Positions 4,745 through 6,047 of a DNA stretch of 6,047 nucleotides are shown here, one piece after another. Position numbers and translations under genes: made by a program. This stretch comes from an uncultured Cloacibacillus sp. (GTDB lineage: Bacteria > Synergistota > Synergistia > Synergistales > Synergistaceae). The DNA lies in the NCBI GenBank assembly GCA_934511335.1, contig CAKSWL010000143.1, positions 1 to 6,047 of the forward strand. Direction: 5' to 3'. A model generated the notes under the pieces. It searched no databases and was not told the origin of the DNA. It saw only the letters and a program-made list of their open reading frames with translations. Position 1 is the first letter of the stretch, and the number at the start of each line of letters is the position of its first letter.

Positions 4745-6047
4745 TTAGAACAGTGCACAGCCGTTTTTTCCGCCGGCTTTCACCCGGTAAAGGGCCTTGT
4801 CCGCCTCGGCGTAGAGCCTTTCAAAGTCTTTATCGCCCTCCGCGGCGACGGCGACGCCGACGCTGACGGAGAGGGAATATTTTTGTTTATCGAGCGTCTT
4901 CATCCCCCGCACATATTCGCAGAAGGCGCCGGCTTTTGAGAGCGCCGCCTCTGCGGAACGGATATTCTTGAGCATGACGATGAACTCGTCGCCTCCCAGT
5001 CTTGAGATGATGTCGGAACTGCGGAAGAAGTTACGCATCTCCTCGGCCAGCGCAGTGAGCGCGAGGTCTCCCCCCATGTGGCCAAAACGGTCGTTTATCT
5101 CTTTAAAATTATCGATGTCGATGACGAACAGGGCGTGGGTCCCCAAGCGCCCATCCGCCGCAAGAAACTCCTCTATCCGCGCCGTGGCGGCCTTACGGTT
5201 CAGCAACCCCGTAAGCGGGTCGCTGTCCGCCTGGTTTTGGAGGCGCAGCAGACTGCGTTTTTCCTCGTCAATATTCGTGATGCGGGCGACGATGCGCTGC
5301 AGACGGCCGCCTGAGTCGAAGATCTTCACATACTCGAAGCGCATCCACAGCAGGCCGCCGTCAGGAGTTTTCACGCGGCACTCGAGGCTCTGTTCCCCCT
5401 CCTGTGTATTCAGGTTGCCAATAAATTTCCGCACCTCCGCCTCATCTTCATCGGCGGCCAGCAGCGGCAGCTTTTCCATCAGGTCTGTGAATTTATGAAA
5501 GCGCGGCTCGTAGCCGAATTTTTCTTTGAAATTTTTATTATAGGTCAGCGTGCCCTCCGCCGCGTCGGCGATGAGGAGCACGGCGTCGGAAAAATTGGCG
5601 GCGATGCGGTGCAGCGCCTCGCTCTGGCACAGCCGCTCATGTTCTATAAGCAGCTCCCGATTCTTACTCGCGTTCAGCCTGTATATACAGAGGAGCAGAA
5701 GCAGAGAGCAAAGGGAGACTATCACGACGACGTCAAAGGCGGCGCACAATATCCGGTTCTTCCGCGCGTCGACCAATGAGGCGTCTATCAGATTGAACAA
5801 GGTCCAGTCGTTTACTTCCAGCGGGCAGTAGACGGCGTAACGCCGGTGCCCCTTGAAGGAAAAGCCCAGCATCCCGCATTTTTCGGTCTTGAAGTTGTCC
5901 ATAAATGCCGCAAAGGAGTATCTTTTGTCGATCTTGCTCTTTTTAATTACATCCAACAAAAAATTACGGCTGTATCCCTTACCCTCTTCGTCTTCGCCGT
6001 CGAAGAGGGAACAGTTGCGGTGGGCGTCGACGACGACCTCGCCGCCG
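4745..6047 (-). CDS. Membrane-bound sensor diguanylate cyclase (PAS-GGDEF), start outside window
   Basis: The reading frame is open to the window edge, so this is the C-terminal 433 residues of a longer protein that makes cyclic di-GMP from two GTP. Numbering from the first whole codon (6046), residues 1 to about 97 are extracytoplasmic and resemble the end of a Cache sensor domain (VYCPLEVNDWTLFNLI, about 72-87). One transmembrane helix follows (about 100-122), then a short helical linker, a PAS domain (about 142-265), and a GGDEF domain from DPLTGLLNR (276-284) to the end. The catalytic motif GGDEF is exact at 351-355. The metal-binding DIDNFKEIND is at 310-319. The inhibitory-site RxxD (Arg342 to Asp345) stands five residues before GGDEF, so the enzyme should be active and product-inhibited. 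No EAL domain follows. TTG at 5959 is not the true start because coding continues upstream. It ends in a double stop, TAATGA. Confidence 0.93.
   Translation of the reverse strand, partial: GGEVVVDAHRNCSLFDGEDEEGKGYSRNFLLDVIKKSKIDKRYSFAAFMDNFKTEKCGMLGFSFKGHRRYAVYCPLEVNDWTLFNLIDASLVDARKNRILCAAFDVVVIVSLCSLLLLLCIYRLNASKNRELLIEHERLCQSEALHRIAANFSDAVLLIADAAEGTLTYNKNFKEKFGYEPRFHKFTDLMEKLPLLAADEDEAEVRKFIGNLNTQEGEQSLECRVKTPDGGLLWMRFEYVKIFDSGGRLQRIVARITNIDEEKRSLLRLQNQADSDPLTGLLNRKAATARIEEFLAADGRLGTHALFVIDIDNFKEINDRFGHMGGDLALTALAEEMRNFFRSSDIISRLGGDEFIVMLKNIRSAEAALSKAGAFCEYVRGMKTLDKQKYSLSVSVGVAVAAEGDKDFERLYAEADKALYRVKAGGKNGCALF

Noticed and set aside
5957..5959. TTG 5959 as the start of the diguanylate cyclase
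   Set aside because: The frame stays open upstream to the window edge with protein-like sequence (for example GKGYSRNF), so the sensor domain continues beyond the window.

Overview
The window is GC-rich bacterial DNA with a dense layout: one gene on the plus strand, then three on the minus strand. It holds no rRNA, tRNA, CRISPR array or insertion sequence that I can see. The taxon cannot be fixed from these genes. A GC-rich anaerobe, possibly of the Synergistota, is a weak guess from codon use and protein style.

Left part (1-2697, plus strand). A near-consensus sigma-70 promoter (TTGACA, 17-bp spacer, TAAAAT) at 4-32 would start a transcript with a leader of about 170 nt. The leader contains a bulged GC hairpin, then a long hairpin followed by a U-tract, which is a textbook intrinsic terminator. 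Next come a Shine-Dalgarno site and an 828-residue P-type (P2-like) cation-transporting ATPase. Promoter, terminator and gene lie on one strand in that order, as in an attenuator or riboswitch, or a separate small RNA with read-through into the ATPase. This leader is the most interesting element in the window.

Middle (2698-3004). The ATPase and mnmA genes converge here. The gap holds a short two-way terminator-like hairpin, overlapping GC-rich inverted repeats, and on the minus strand what looks like a decayed coding segment: two protein-like stretches joined only across a TGA and a one-base frameshift.

Right part (minus strand). A promoter with a perfect TATAAT at 4703-4731 would drive two tightly linked genes. 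These are an HD-superfamily predicted hydrolase of the COG2316 type (195 aa) and mnmA, the tRNA 2-thiouridylase (358 aa). The HD gene ends in TAA and mnmA starts at a TTG in the very next codon, in the same frame, so translation is probably coupled. Upstream of both (4745 to the window edge) is the 3' part of a membrane-bound sensor diguanylate cyclase: a Cache-like extracytoplasmic segment, one transmembrane helix, a PAS domain and an intact GGDEF domain with an inhibitory-site motif. Its start is outside the window.

The genes look like ordinary chromosomal housekeeping and signalling functions rather than one shared system: ion transport, tRNA wobble-uridine thiolation, an HD hydrolase of unknown substrate, and c-di-GMP synthesis.
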